Shown piece after piece: positions 35,801-44,100 of a DNA stretch of 64,000 nt; position 1 is the first letter of the stretch; the number at the start of each line of letters is the position of its first letter. Origin of the DNA: Cylicocyclus nassatus (Eukaryota > Nematoda > Chromadorea > Rhabditida > Strongylidae); contig CATQJL010000112.1 in the NCBI GenBank assembly GCA_958299035.1, positions 87,376,636 to 87,440,635 of the forward strand. Reading direction: 5' to 3'. The position numbers and the translations under genes were made by a program. The notes below the pieces were generated by a model, which was not told the DNA's origin, ran no database searches, and worked only from the letters and a program-made list of their open reading frames with translations.

Positions 35801-38141
35801 GATAAGGGTCAAATGGAATCAGTACACTTTTGCTCCTGTTAAATTTGCTTGTATGAGTTTACCTTTTCATTACAAGTTTGATAATGACAAATGGATCATG
35901 AAGAACTTTTCGTAAAAGTAGAATATGACTCCAGATCCAACTCAAAACATGCAAATTGTCTCGTTTTCGACATTCTAGAACTTGACGATAGCGCAATTAT
36001 TTGGATGGTTTTTGCAATCAGCGAGTCGAGAAGCAGCCGGCTGCAGCGCTAATCAGCCAAAGCAGCGCTGCCTTCGCTCCTCGTTGGTTTAGTCCATACC
36101 TAAGCAGCGAGGCATGTATCGAGCTTGAGCTCAGAAAAAGTGAGCGTAACTCAGCTGCAAAATCTAGTGCAGCGCTGATCAACACGAGCAGCGCTGCTCA
36201 AAAATAAGTCGCTAGGTATGGGACCTTTTTCGTTAGCTGTTACAGCGTGAGGCAGCAGCGTCACTCCGCTGCAATCGATACGCGTCAGATACGTTGCTGC
36301 CACCGCTACGTATAGACACTCGACGCCAGGTATGTATCAAGCCTTAGCCACGCATGACATGTTTGAGACGCAGACTAAGGGTAGCAGCAACTCTGGAAGG
36401 GACGATACCTTCTCCCAGCTTTTTCACACCATTGTTTCCTCCTATGCTCTACAGGTACACAGTCCTGTAAATTCGGCGTTTTGCAAACCTGCGTTGTCCC
36501 TCTTTTGGCCAAATGCCCTCCTCCCCTCTTCCCTACCAATTCCTTTTCTCACAAAATATTCTATCAGGTCGGTCCGAAAGTTTTTCTGAAATTACCCGTG
36601 AATTCCTCACAGTAAAAATAAATAAATGCTCAAGCAGTAAATGCAGAACTTCCTCCTCTTTCCAACAGCTATGTTTTCGATGCGACATTCCGAAGAGCGC
36701 TGAGATAATCGCTGGAAATTATAACTCTTCACCATGTCCAACTTCCGCTAACATCCAAAATTTTCACATCAGACTTTTGGGGGAGCTTCAATAACAACAG
36801 ATAGAACAAACGTTTTGCCAGTCAAAAAAAATTTTTTTCTTCTTCCAGGTACTCTTAGAAATTTGCTAAACGATTTTCGAAAAGTCTCGAGTTTTAGTAA
36901 GGACACATAACCTGCTACTGCACGAAACACTGCAAAATCTTTAAAATACTGAGGTTTCAACACTCGATTTACTACTATCTATATCCTTACAAAGATGAGC
37001 GATTTTCATTCCAAAATATGAAGATTCCAGAACTTAGGGTTCATCAATGCGACTCTTGAAGTAGAGAAATACGCAATGTCCTCCGCAAATTTCGCGCGTC
37101 TCGCCAAGAAAAAACAACTTAGAAAGAGGAGAAAATATGCATCGGATATAGGCCGTCCGCGCAGGGCGCGGAGAGTGCGCAAGGTGTGTATTGCGCGTCA
37201 CTCCTCTTTTCCCGTTCACTCTCGCCGCCCGTTTTCTCTGCGCTTCTTCTATCTTCGATGCGCAACAGTGCTCTCCGCGCGCAGCGCGGACGGCCTATAG
37301 TACCTCAACTTTTTACCGTTTCAAGTACTACGAGGTTAGAATGGGCGGAATGTAAAATCTGGTTACTTCAAAAAGCAAATTTTATTAATTCTGAAAGACA
37401 AGTCGCGAAGCTACGAAAATTGCTTACGTTGGCAAAAGGTTTGCCCTATCTGCTTACTATCAAAGCTTCCCCCGAAAGTCTCAGTTTAAAAGTCTGAAAC
37501 TTAGCGAAAGTCAGACATGATGAAAACAAGGGGTTGTAAGGTTCAGCGATTATCTCAGCACTCTCTCAATGAGTTAGTTTAGCCAAAAGCAAAGTTCTCT
37601 AAACAAAGAGCAATAGCTCTTTGTCAGCATAGAGCGATTGCTTCGCAGCAACCATTAATAGTCAACCACCATAACCACTCAACGAACTGTTAATTGTAAT
37701 ATGATATTACATAGTATTATGTAGAAGAATCATCATACATGCGACAGCTTCAAGGCAACCTAAATACCTTTAGATCGAATACCCGAACAATTCTCGTGAT
37801 TATTTTCATCCACGTTCAATGGATATCTCGAAAGAAGGGAATATCATTTCCTCAAAGGTTGTTTTGTGCTTTGTGATCTTAACATATGACTCTGGTCGCT
37901 ATTTTTCAGGTGTTGATCTCTTCCGTAGATACGTGGAGCGATGCTGCAGACGTGACTCTGACTCTTGTCCTTTTAGCACACTCATTTTCCCATAAACTAG
38001 TCTCAGGTAAGTAACATTTATTTCCGTAGGCTTTCTCTCATATTGTTTTTTTTCTTTTTTGCAGTTCCGTTGGTAGACTCGCCCAGCAGTGCTCAGCCGG
38101 CATCGGTGAGATTGAGAGTGCATCCCATGACGAGAACATAA
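15142..38141 (+). CDS. ints-4: Integrator complex subunit 4 (INTS4), whole gene
   Basis: INTS4 is the HEAT-repeat scaffold that binds the INTS9-INTS11 endonuclease in the Integrator, which cleaves snRNA and other nascent transcripts in the nucleus. Supported exons: 15142-15240, 15292-15410, 17793-17963, 18010-18099, 18151-18237, 18629-18724, 18772-18863, 18918-19078, 20662-20741, 20798-20894, 20940-21044, 21112-21197, 21260-21408, 21459-21571, 21621-21713, 23834-23976, 24266-24381, 24441-24574, 24631-24797, 24858-25011, 31275-31459, 31749-31947, 32005-32136, 37910-38006 and 38065-38141 (TAA). Candidates: 25166-25293, 25327-25401 and 33391-33463. Diagnostic peptides are AFLDQTLDKKMMKTV, RGACGAFVTALEDEFM, LDHLSDMFNDEIVE, PLRFVAGLP and SVDTWSDAADVTLTLVLLA, each matching the INTS4 order. 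Large introns are packed with MITEs. Confidence 0.95.
15675..15877. mobile_element. PIF/Harbinger-like MITE, TTA target duplication
   Basis: TTA flanks at 15672-15674 and 15878-15880. The inverted ends of about 38 bp (GGCCTCGGACAGACTTCACG and complement) contain a nested ATCGTCGCGAC palindrome. Complete relatives lie at 55332-55530 and 55979-56177. TTA/TAA duplications with GGCC ends fit PIF/Harbinger. Confidence 0.88.
16079..16730. repeat. TTCGAATATTCG-type AT-rich foldback repeat
   Basis: About 650 bp of degenerate ATTCGAATATTCG words on both strands. It is bounded by TATTTTGGACTGAATCG on the left and an inverse-like TTAAAGTATAG on the right. The same termini (TACTTTGG / CCAAAGTA) bound 47219-49298. 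It lies in the INTS4 intron 15411-17792. Confidence 0.65.
17005..17167. mobile_element. Short MITE, TA target duplication
   Basis: The ends AAGGCTGCTGCATGACGAAG and complement (27-bp terminal inverted repeat) are flanked by TA at 17003-17004 and 17168-17169. It overlaps the 3' end of the minus ORF at 17153-17521. Confidence 0.8.
17171..17521 (-). other. Open reading stretch of unknown nature in an INTS4 intron
   Basis: An ATG-initiated minus-strand frame of about 117 codons (begins MSQISLFKTLRSKHGHYDHH; contains LSILNQDLPGPKVSKAKLER). Its composition looks protein-like and lacks repeats. Its end is formed by the adjacent MITE, so it may be a truncated retrocopy or transposon fragment. No motif is recognised. 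Confidence 0.3.
19079..20661. other. INTS4 intron with dispersed repeats
   Basis: A GC-rich foldback lies at about 19166-19325 (CACGTGCTCCCTTT against AAAGGGAGTACGT). A dispersed repeat starting GGCGTACCGAGTGGGGGGG at about 19587 recurs at 25067. GTACGCC-rich sequence at 19860-19990 is shared with 23480-23690. A near-perfect 69-bp hairpin lies at 20288-20356 (GCAAGTGACAT ... CTGATTCAGAATAT). No exon is supported. Confidence 0.5.
20662..21713 (+). CDS. ints-4: INTS4 exons 9-15: central HEAT region, with a GC-AG intron
   Basis: Seven closely spaced exons. They encode the strongest family signature: DSHRQVRIIALRLLLYFANR, then LCDDAFSVVCDAV, VRTEAATILGQFSIV, DAFLDQTLDKKMMKT, a charged linker (HQSRFAITQTPQQRESRWKS), then VPRGACGAFVTALED, VRRAAVHSLGQLAANRPAF and DHLSDMFNDEIVE|VRLDAIAAL. 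The join after IVE uses a GC donor (GAG|GCATGT at 21572) and acceptor TTTAAG at 21620, which restores the conserved E-VRL sequence. The other introns are GT-AG. Confidence 0.95.
21891..22418. mobile_element. Foldback MITE (CCTTCATACTGCGCC ends)
   Basis: CCTTCATACTGCGCCGCAG on the left pairs with CTGTGGCGCAGTATGAGGG on the right. Inner CACTGTGACTGCAGCG-like blocks also pair. It lies in the INTS4 intron 21714-23833. Confidence 0.65.
22589..23430. mobile_element. Foldback element, CATACATACCTGACGA ends
   Basis: The left end GGTTTCATACATACCTGACG pairs with the right end ending GTATGTATGAAGCC, followed by TAA (23431-23433). The subterminal sequence is rich in GCTGC/CAGCT words. Termini and content match the much larger palindrome 33880-36343, so both belong to one family. 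Confidence 0.75.
23834..25011 (+). CDS. ints-4: INTS4 exons 16-20
   Basis: Reads SRQALRELLTKAEFADAEC, then LLNCLHRFPADKNSIYR, then MRHAVFVHGMVRELLGLHLV, the YIAKLVLILNAAANYEPIV segment, then HYRFLRAAVPDLVPPIK and a linker into ANAISAFNEPLAGAAQFIAS. Each has a counterpart in animal INTS4: the RYPTDRDSIW, PLVPELLSTHPFF, LIFNAAKTCPTMPALF and LSHLVPAL blocks. All five exons have matching phases and TTTCAG/TTGCAG-like acceptors. Confidence 0.93.
25166..25401 (+). CDS. ints-4: Candidate INTS4 exons following exon 20 (phase unresolved)
   Basis: The stretch 25166-25293 starts after TTTTTTTCAG and encodes LLSDSAQQHAALFFLGDTLL and RKIMHILLRKAAKK. It needs a preceding phase-1 exon, while exon 20 ends in phase 0, so either a small exon is unseen or one base is missing (a T6 run lies in the exon). 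The second piece, 25327-25401, encodes ASPAWCLNSLARLMTESQEY and would join exon 31275 in phase, but the intervening intron would be only 33 nt. I see these as probable INTS4 sequence with unresolved borders. Confidence 0.45.
25620..26317. mobile_element. Foldback MITE (GGGGCCGCATGC ends), TTA target duplication, with a nested MITE
   Basis: TTA flanks at 25617-25619 and 26318-26320. The arms include ACATCCCCGCTGGGGAGG and an inner pair TCCAACAGTGCTAA / TTAGCACTGTTGGA. A second element occupies 25936-26043. A related element is 57018-58142. Confidence 0.85.
25936..26043. mobile_element. Miniature element, GGGTAGG ends, 9-bp target duplication
   Basis: GGGTAGGGGAACGAA on the left and its near-complement ending CCCTACCC on the right. 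The flanks TTGGACTAG (25927-25935) and TTGGATTAG (26044-26052) match in 8 of 9 positions. The 9-bp duplication and GGG ends fit Merlin-type elements. Confidence 0.75.
26318..27193. other. INTS4 intron interval, nothing firm
   Basis: No exon or transposon with clear ends. A short inverted repeat pairs about 26675-26690 with 26703-26718 (CATTTTCAATC / GATTGAAAATG). Confidence 0.35.
27194..27324. mobile_element. Miniature element, GGGTAGG ends, perfect 9-bp target duplication
   Basis: 131 bp. GGGTAGGAGAACGAACTCC on the left, with its inverse ending in CTACCC on the right. CAAAAGCAC precedes (27185-27193) and follows (27325-27333). Same family as 25936-26043. It is a candidate non-autonomous partner of the Merlin transposase at 49.8-50.8 kb, by duplication length and GGG termini only. 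Confidence 0.85.
27616..27895 (+). mobile_element. tRNA-derived SINE
   Basis: The 5' part has a pol III A box (TGGCGTAGTGG at about 27623) and a B box (GGTTCAAACCC at about 27671) spaced as in a tRNA. A non-tRNA body of about 200 bp and a T-rich TATCCTTTATCC tail follow. tRNA-like head plus unrelated body is the standard SINE structure. The intact promoter boxes suggest it could be transcribed. Confidence 0.8.
27896..28978. other. INTS4 intron interval
   Basis: Three head-to-tail GCAGTAATCC words at about 28090-28119; otherwise AT-rich sequence. A 95-aa plus ORF (28759-29046) runs into the neighbouring MITE and has no motif. Confidence 0.35.
28979..29794. mobile_element. Mariner-like MITE (GGTCAATCCGAAAGTT ends), TA target duplication
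   Basis: TA at 28977-28978 and 29795-29796. GGTCAATCCGAAAGTTTTTTCC pairs with the right end GAAAGAACTTTCGGAACGACC. The interior is not strongly palindromic. A solo left end of the same type occurs at about 36567. Confidence 0.75.
29846..31103. mobile_element. Two copies of a GGGGAAGCTTGTTT foldback element, same orientation
   Basis: The right copy, 30634-31103, is complete: its ends GGGGAAGCTTGTTTGATCG / GAC..AAACAAGCATTCC pair along most of the length around a centre near 30870. The left copy begins at 29846 with the same sequence and its palindrome breaks off near 30210 in a poly-C-rich stretch (30236-30284). The words CCAAAAATTGAATGTGC and complement mark each arm. Confidence 0.75.
31275..38141 (+). 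CDS. ints-4: INTS4 C-terminal exons
   Basis: Exons 31275-31459 (VQMASFLVEAGMFLSLLQLL), 31749-31947 (SEQALALISAIQEPLD), 32005-32136 (EKPLRFVAGLPCGVQLVASL), 37910-38006 and 38065-38141 (ending HPMTRT-stop). The PLRF.aGL block begins the INTS4 beta-rich C-terminal domain, and LISSVDTWSDAADVTLTLVL corresponds to its 'itqVylS...Wte...vev.LlL' strand pair. A short exon at 33391-33463 (FILWYGAAERNLSNLIESLP, phase 2 in, 0 out) would fit between them, but the small exon needed to connect it to 32136 was not found. The 33464-37909 intron contains the 2.46-kb palindrome. Confidence 0.88.
32137..33390. other. INTS4 intron with microsatellites
   Basis: Holds a (TA)n run at 32794-32821, poly-G runs at about 32172 and 32648-32665, and a coding-like stretch after TTTTGAGCAG at 32854-32976 (YFRPSKNFFTWSHFSFEG). 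That stretch could be an INTS4 exon but has no matching donor. Confidence 0.4.
33744..33876. repeat. CTAACATGTTTGCAA palindromic MITE
   Basis: CTAACATGTTTGCAA(C) is repeated inverted at the right end (TTGCAAACATGTTAG), with GCAACATGCAACAACATGTT inside. Family members are at 39854-39933 (split), 45760-45862 and 56262-56352. It shares its TTA with the element starting at 33880. Confidence 0.7.
34302..34732. mobile_element. Foldback MITE, TTAAAGGCAGCGTC ends
   Basis: TTTAAAGGCAGCG-type termini. The arms TAGTAGACCCCCTACTT and GGAGCAAATTTCAGGC pair across a central block near 34520. The terminus is shared with 1214-2240 and 57719-58128. The element sits within the left arm of 33880-36343; the right arm lacks it. 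Confidence 0.8.
35140..35357. mobile_element. ACAGTCGAGTAGAT-end MITE
   Basis: Ends ACAGTCGAGTAGATCTTCCG / CTACTCGACT, with TATAGTGTGCTTGCACTGAA and GTAAAATTTGCGCG arms. It sits at the centre of the larger palindrome. Relatives: 48345-48566, 54211-54955 and 60200-60420. Confidence 0.8.
36347..37909. other. INTS4 intron interval with one GC-rich MITE
   Basis: ATAGGCCGTCCGCGC ... GCGCGGACGGCCTAT forms the inverted ends of a MITE at about 37147-37303. An open plus-strand stretch after CTCTACAG (36455) is not supported as an exon. Confidence 0.5.
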
Positions 38142-39519
38142 TGTGTCTTGAATAGTGTGAAGTTGTACATTGAACTTGTTGCGATATATTACGAAGTTTA
38201 TGCTACTGCCATCGAAATAGTCCGAAAGTTATAATCAACTTTGACCAACGATAAGTACCACCGTGTCGTTTCCGACAAGTGTACCACAATGAGACTTATA
38301 ATTTGAGACCTTAATACTTTTGCGAGTTTTAATTCAGAATGGGCTTAGTGATGCGATTTGGCCTAGAATCCCATACTTTTCACTGCTACGATGGCGATGT
38401 AGTCGAGTGTCTCTATGACATGTTCACTTATGCGCATCAATTCAGACATAGCATAGAGTACATCCCAGTCATGGTAATTTGATTCACTATTCTACTACAC
38501 TCAATAGCCAGTTTTATTCAAACTATCCTAATTTTCTTCTCAGAAATGTTCTATTTTTTCTTTTCTTTTTTTGATGCAAGCAGTTTTTGTGCTCGTTTCT
38601 TTGAAGAATGAGAACAGCTTGAGTCCAATCTTTATAAACGCCCTGAGAGCGTTCGGGTTCAGCACGCCAAAACGCTCACGAAAGGAAATCAAGTTTTTTA
38701 GACATGGTCTTCATAAACTAAGTCGGTAACGTATACGCTGCCTACACATCTGTCTGCGTTGATGAACCTGACGGGTCCGCACTTTACACGGACAACGTTA
38801 AGAACTATTTGGCAACAGAAAGAGAAAATGTGGATGCAATAACGTTACGTTCTTTGCCGAAGTAGTCGCTTTCAGTAGGTGACTCCAACAAATTCTCGTT
38901 GAAAAGTGCAATGTCGATAGGACCATGTGGAGGACTTTCCGTGAGGGAAATGCTATCGTCAGCTAAACTGTTTAGGAATAAATGTAAAAAAACATGTGTG
39001 AATATTTGTATGAATTTACGACTTTAATCAAAAGCTCAAATCATGCAGCTGTGCATAGTCCAAAGCAAACAATCGACAGCTACAACATGTGAAGGACTGC
39101 GTAATAACGGCTGCCTCGACGCCTTATTGGGTGTGCGTTTGTGCATCTTTTGCAGCTCACTACAAAAACCTGTGCTGAATGGGCAGACATAGTCCGGCGA
39201 ATTCTACGTGAAGCGACGCCGCAGTGTCAACTAATACAACAGCAGGGGTAGAGGACTCTGTGATAAAGTACGCAGCTCCACATACAAACATAATGGATTT
39301 GTACCGGCTGTCCGCGCGGAGTGGAGCCTATCGGCGACATATAGTCCCCTAGCCCAACGGCAGCACTCCTAGCGCAGTGTCACTTATGGCATCGAGTCAT
39401 GTATCTGCCCCCATCCCCACCGCCCTGTTTTTGCCGCCGGTAATCCCTAACGGCGGAGCATTTTGTGAATCCCATGATTTGGTGCCGCGTCAGAGCATCT
39501 GCGCGCGGCGTACCTTCTG
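38142..39519. other. Downstream of INTS4, no gene supported
   Basis: No canonical AATAAA lies immediately after the INTS4 stop. No ORF, repeat ends or RNA signature was recognised. Confidence 0.4.
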
Positions 39520-39776
39520 AGGCTCCAGTCAGAGTGCCGAAGCCACGCCAGCGCCGAGCTGTCCCGGCGCTGTTTGAATCGATACACGTGTATTCCGTCC
39601 GGGGAGGGGTTAGCTGACCTAGTTCTCAGCCAGGTAAGTGCGTCGACTATTAACTACTATCAAAAGCTCCGGTAGCGCTTTGCCCGCACACAGCCAGCTA
39701 GCCCCGCCTGAACGAAATGCACGTGTATCGATCGAAACAGCTGTCTCGGCGCTGGCTTCGGCACTTTGGCGGGAGC
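39520..39776. mobile_element. Foldback MITE (AGGCTCC..CAGAGTGCCGAAG ends)
   Basis: The arms carry GCCAGCGCCGAGCTGTC and ATCGATACACGTGTAT with complements around 39620. The sister copy 45948-46124 is much better preserved. Confidence 0.7.
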
Positions 39777-39853
39777 ATGACGTGCAGCCTTTCGTTTGGA
39801 GTCTGAGTCGTCCGCGCGATTGCGCTATCCGTACCTTGCCTTTCTGAGGAGCG

Positions 39854-40130
39854 TGGCTAACACGTTGGCTTTATGCGACAATGTCGACCCCAACGCCGAT
39901 AGCAAACATATTGTTGCACGTTGTGGCATGTTAGGGATCGGCCATACAATTCCTACGATTCCTGTGATTCCCGCACAGTTTATACGCCGCTTAAATGAGC
40001 GCGTGTTGCGTAAAACAACACGCAACACGCGCTCATCTAAGCGGCGTATAAACTGTGCGGGAATCACAGGGATCGTACGAATAGCAGGAATAGTATGGCC
40101 GATCCCTTAGCAATGTGTGGCATAGGTTAG
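39854..40130. mobile_element. CTAACA-type MITE interrupted by a GGGATCGGCCATAC MITE
   Basis: The inner element 39934-40106 is flanked by TTA (39931-39933, 40107-40109). It is nearly a perfect palindrome (GGGATCGGCCATAC ends; GAGCGCGTGTTGCGT core). The outer sequence before and after it belongs to the CTAACATG palindrome family. The inner element is thus inserted in another MITE at TTA. Confidence 0.75.
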
Positions 40131-40837
40131 GAACGCAGTGGGTTAGCAGAGTCGTGGAGTGGACGTCGAACAGAGGAAGACGGTACTGCAGACGATGTTG
40201 TTCCACGCGCCGTAGATTTCTGTTGATGAGCTGAAAACAACTCAGAAATTCAAGCCCACCTTGATAGGTCATCGATCCACAAAAACGCACGGTTGTCGAC
40301 TACCTTTTCCCAGAGCACCCGCCATGCTTGATCGACTTGATCCGTTTGACTTCATCCACTTCATTTCACTCCATTGGTCAAATTGAATTGACCAATAGCG
40401 AAGTGGATGAAGCGGATCGTGCGGATCAAAGTGGATTAAGTATGGACGCGCCTAACAGGATAAAGAAACTCGGACGGGAACGAGGAAAGAGCAATCTGTT
40501 AGTAAATACCCTTTGGAACATTAGAGCACGTACATTCCCGCTGGGGAGGGGATGGGATCTGAAAGTGACGCGCCTTTCGCTATCTAGAATCTGTATCCTT
40601 TTCTGTCTATGTTATGTTATAGGAATGTTATAAACATGTTATAAAAATGTTATAAAACGTAAAAATGTTATAAAACCTTATATAACTGTTATAGAACGTT
40701 CTAAAGCCTGATACTTGAGTGTAACGGATGGTAGGACATTGCCACACAAGCTGAGATTTCCCTGTTTCGCGTGATTCCCTGAGGATCCCAAGAAATCAAC
40801 CCTTGTTTTCAAAATCGCTAGGAAGTGGATGAAAACA
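40131..40837. other. Short palindrome and degenerate tandem repeat
   Basis: A palindrome at about 40325-40448 is built on TTGATC..GATCAA words with GTGGATGAAG arms. ATGTTATAAAA-like units repeat at about 40608-40690. No gene. Confidence 0.45.
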
Positions 40838-41125
40838 TTGTGAAGTTGTACTGAGGATCTGCTGTGGCATTGCTAAGGATGTTTTCTGCAAAACATATTG
40901 ATTGTGCAGGTAGTAATTTTTTTTCGATGAACCTTAGCTCGCGAACAGCGATTCGTTGAAAATCTCGATATCCTAAGATTTCACTAATTTCCACTATAGA
41001 TATAGTGCATCCCCCAGATTTGTTCTCATGTGAATCATCAACGTGGCTGTCTTTCGATCGTTTTAACACGTTAGGTTCAGCAAATTTGAGGCCTTATTCG
41101 AAGTTGACATATTGGAATGATTGAA

Positions 41126-44100
41126 GGGCAGAGCTGGCCGAGAGGTTAGTGCCCTTGACTACGGCAAGGAAGGTCACAGGTTCGGTTCCGCGGCGGGCCT
41201 AACTTCTTTGGCAAAAAGCTCTGCCCACGATTCCAGCGTCAGGCTGCTCACCCAAAAGGAAGCAAGCGACAAGCCGGCTGAAGAAGACACCACGTCGCAT
41301 CACATGCTCTTTTATGTCTCAACAGAATTCTCGTACAAAAGCTAGGGCGTTCCCCGGAGGCGACGCGCATTCGAGCCCGACGGATGCGGACAATGGGCGA
41401 GGGTTACCGTCTCAGCAAGGTGAACGGGGACGGCCAAAGAAGCTAGTTCACCATAGAAAGATTTCCAAGTTTTCGGCATTACGTCTAGCCACCATCAACG
41501 TCGGTTCTCTCACATTGGACATCGCGAACTTGCCGATCTTCTTAGAAGACGTAAAGTAGACGTTGCTTGTGTCCAGGAGACCAGATGGAAAGGTGAAAGA
41601 GCACGGGATATCGGAGATGGCTACAAACTTCTGTACAAAGGAACGAACAACAGCAGGAACGGTGTCGCTATAGTCGTCTCTGAGGCGTTGAGGAACAGAA
41701 TCATGGCTGTAGATCGACTGAGTGACCGCCTCATGGGTATAAAACTAGATACCGGGAAGAGAGTACTTCGAATAATAACGGCCTATGCACCACAAGCAGG
41801 CTGCGAAGAAGCGGAGAAGGAAGAATTCTGGCAAATGCTTGATGACTACGTCAGCTCGATACCACATGAAGAGATGCTTCTCATCGGTGCAGATCTCAAT
41901 GGGCACGTAGGAGAAGAACGGAGCGGTCTACAGAAGTGCCACGGCAATCACGGGTACGGAACGCGTAATGATGAAGGAGAACGTATCCTGGAATTCGCTA
42001 CAGCTCATGAATTTGCCTTGGCAAACACATACTTCATCAAGAAGACCAATCACCTCGTCACGTATGCCAGTGGAGGACGCAAATCGCAGATAGACTTCTG
42101 GAGTGTACGGTACAACGAGCTGAAGTACGTGAAAGACAGCAAAGTCATCCTAGGTGAAGATTGCGTGCCACAGCATCGGCCACTAATACTAGATCTCAAC
42201 ATACCAATAGACAGGAAAAGGAGGGCTACGACAGAAGCTGAAGTACGCATCAAGTGGTGGAAACTCAAGAACGACGCCCGTACAAGAACGCTAATGGAAT
42301 CCGCCTTGCCAGAAGTGGGAAGTGATCCAAATCATTCCACGAATCTGAAGAACAACATCCCTCAGAAAGCTGGCGATCTACTTGGGCGCACGAAGCCAGG
42401 AAGAAGGAAGCTTGACAAGGAAACATGGTGGTGGAACGATGGAGTGCAGCTAGTGATAAAAAGCAAGAAGATGGCGTATAAAGCATGGCAAAAGACAAGA
42501 ACAGAAGATGCACACCAGAAGTACCTAGAAGCGAAACGTGAAGCCAAGAAGAGAGTCAGAGAAGCGAAAGAAGCATACGTAGCAGAACTGTATGGCAAAT
42601 TGCGTACTCGCGAAGGTGAACGAGAAGTATATCGGATCGCTAGAAGACGAGCAAATGCCGCAAAAGACGTTGAACACTTCTACCACATCAAGGACGCGCA
42701 CGGAAGAATTCTGAGGAAGCCGCAGGAAATCAATGAAAGATGGAGGGAGCACTTCGCAAAGATGGCGTCAGCAAACAACGAATATGCGTCCACCGTAACA
42801 TCCGAACCCGTGAATGGACCAGTACCAGCAATCACTGAAGATGAAGTCCGTACCGCCATAATGAAGACAAAGAGCGACAAGGCGACAGGCCCCGATGACA
42901 TCCCCAACGAGTTCTGGAAGCAGTGTGGAGAGGCTGGAGTTTCGTGGCTAACGCGTCTTCTGAATCAGATAGTCGAGTCGAAGAATATCCCCGATGATTG
43001 GCGCAGAAGTACGACGGTACCGATATGGAAGAATAAAGGCGACGTAGCTGACTGCTCCACCTACCGACCTATCCGTCTCATGTGCCCCACGCTGAAGATC
43101 TTCGAAAGAATACTAGAGATGCAACTTCGAAGTATCGTGATACTGAGCTCCAACCAGTGCGGATTCGTGAAAGGATGCAGTACGACAGATGCCATTCACA
43201 CCGTCAGAATGATGATGGAGAGAAGCAGAGAAAAGCAATGTGAGCTCCACGCGGCATTCCTGGATCTTGAGAAGGCATTCGACAGAGTACCGCACTACGT
43301 TATATGGTGGGCACTGCGGAAGCACGAGGTACCAGAAGAATATGTTCGGTGGATCAGAATGATATACAAGGATGCCACCAGCTACGTAAGAACAGCAGCA
43401 GGACGTACAGAAGACTACCACATAGATGTCGGTGTACATCAAGGATCCGTTCTCTCCCCTCTACTCTTCATCACAGTGATGGACACGATAGTCAGAAGCT
43501 TCGTAAATCCACCTCCTTGGACCGTCATGTACGCAGATGATGTGCTCCTGATGGCAAGAAGCAGGAAGGAATTGGAGACAGACGTAGCAATATGGAAAGA
43601 ACAGCTTGAACTACACGGTCTGAAGATCAACACCGCCAAGACAGAATACATGAAGCTGGGACTTCAAACGCCCGAGACGATCCAGATTGCAGGCACGCAG
43701 ATCAAGAAGACCACGTCCTTCAAATACCTAGGAAGTCGCATCGCGGCAGACGGCACGCTCGAAGACGAAATAACCAGTCGTATAAACGCAGCATGGTTGA
43801 AATGGAGAAGTCTCACAGGAGTGCTATGCGATAAAAGGATGCCGCTCAAGCTGAAATCTCAGATATACCGCACTGTCATCCGCCCAACTGCGCTGTATGG
43901 AAGCGAGTGTTGGCCGTGCACACGCAAGGATGAACGAAGGCTTGGAGTGATGGAAACCCGCATGCTCCGATGGACGATGGGTGTCACGCTGCTCGACCAC
44001 GTCACTAATGATACCATTCGCGCAACGATGAAAGTGGCCCCAATAACCAAGAAAGTGCAAGAAAGGAGGCTTAGATGGTATGGCCATGTCAGAAGGCGAG

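Larger units (their letters stand above)
33880..36343. mobile_element. 2.46-kb palindromic element, TTA target duplication, two nested MITEs
   Basis: TTA at 33877-33879 and 36344-36346. The ends GGCTTGATACATACCT / AGGTATGTATCAAGCC are followed by CAGCGCTGC-rich sequence. The arms pair from 33880 inward to about 35130 with their complements in 35360-36343. Two elements interrupt it: 34302-34732 (left arm) and 35140-35357 (centre). The parts shared between arms differ by scattered substitutions and small gaps. It has no coding capacity and lies in the last large INTS4 intron. Confidence 0.88.

Noticed and set aside
41126..41227. Stand-alone tRNA gene
   Set aside because: A-box and B-box-like sequences and a closing stem are present, but the T-arm pairing is poor, the anticodon loop is atypical, and the segment is the exact 5' end of the RTE element.
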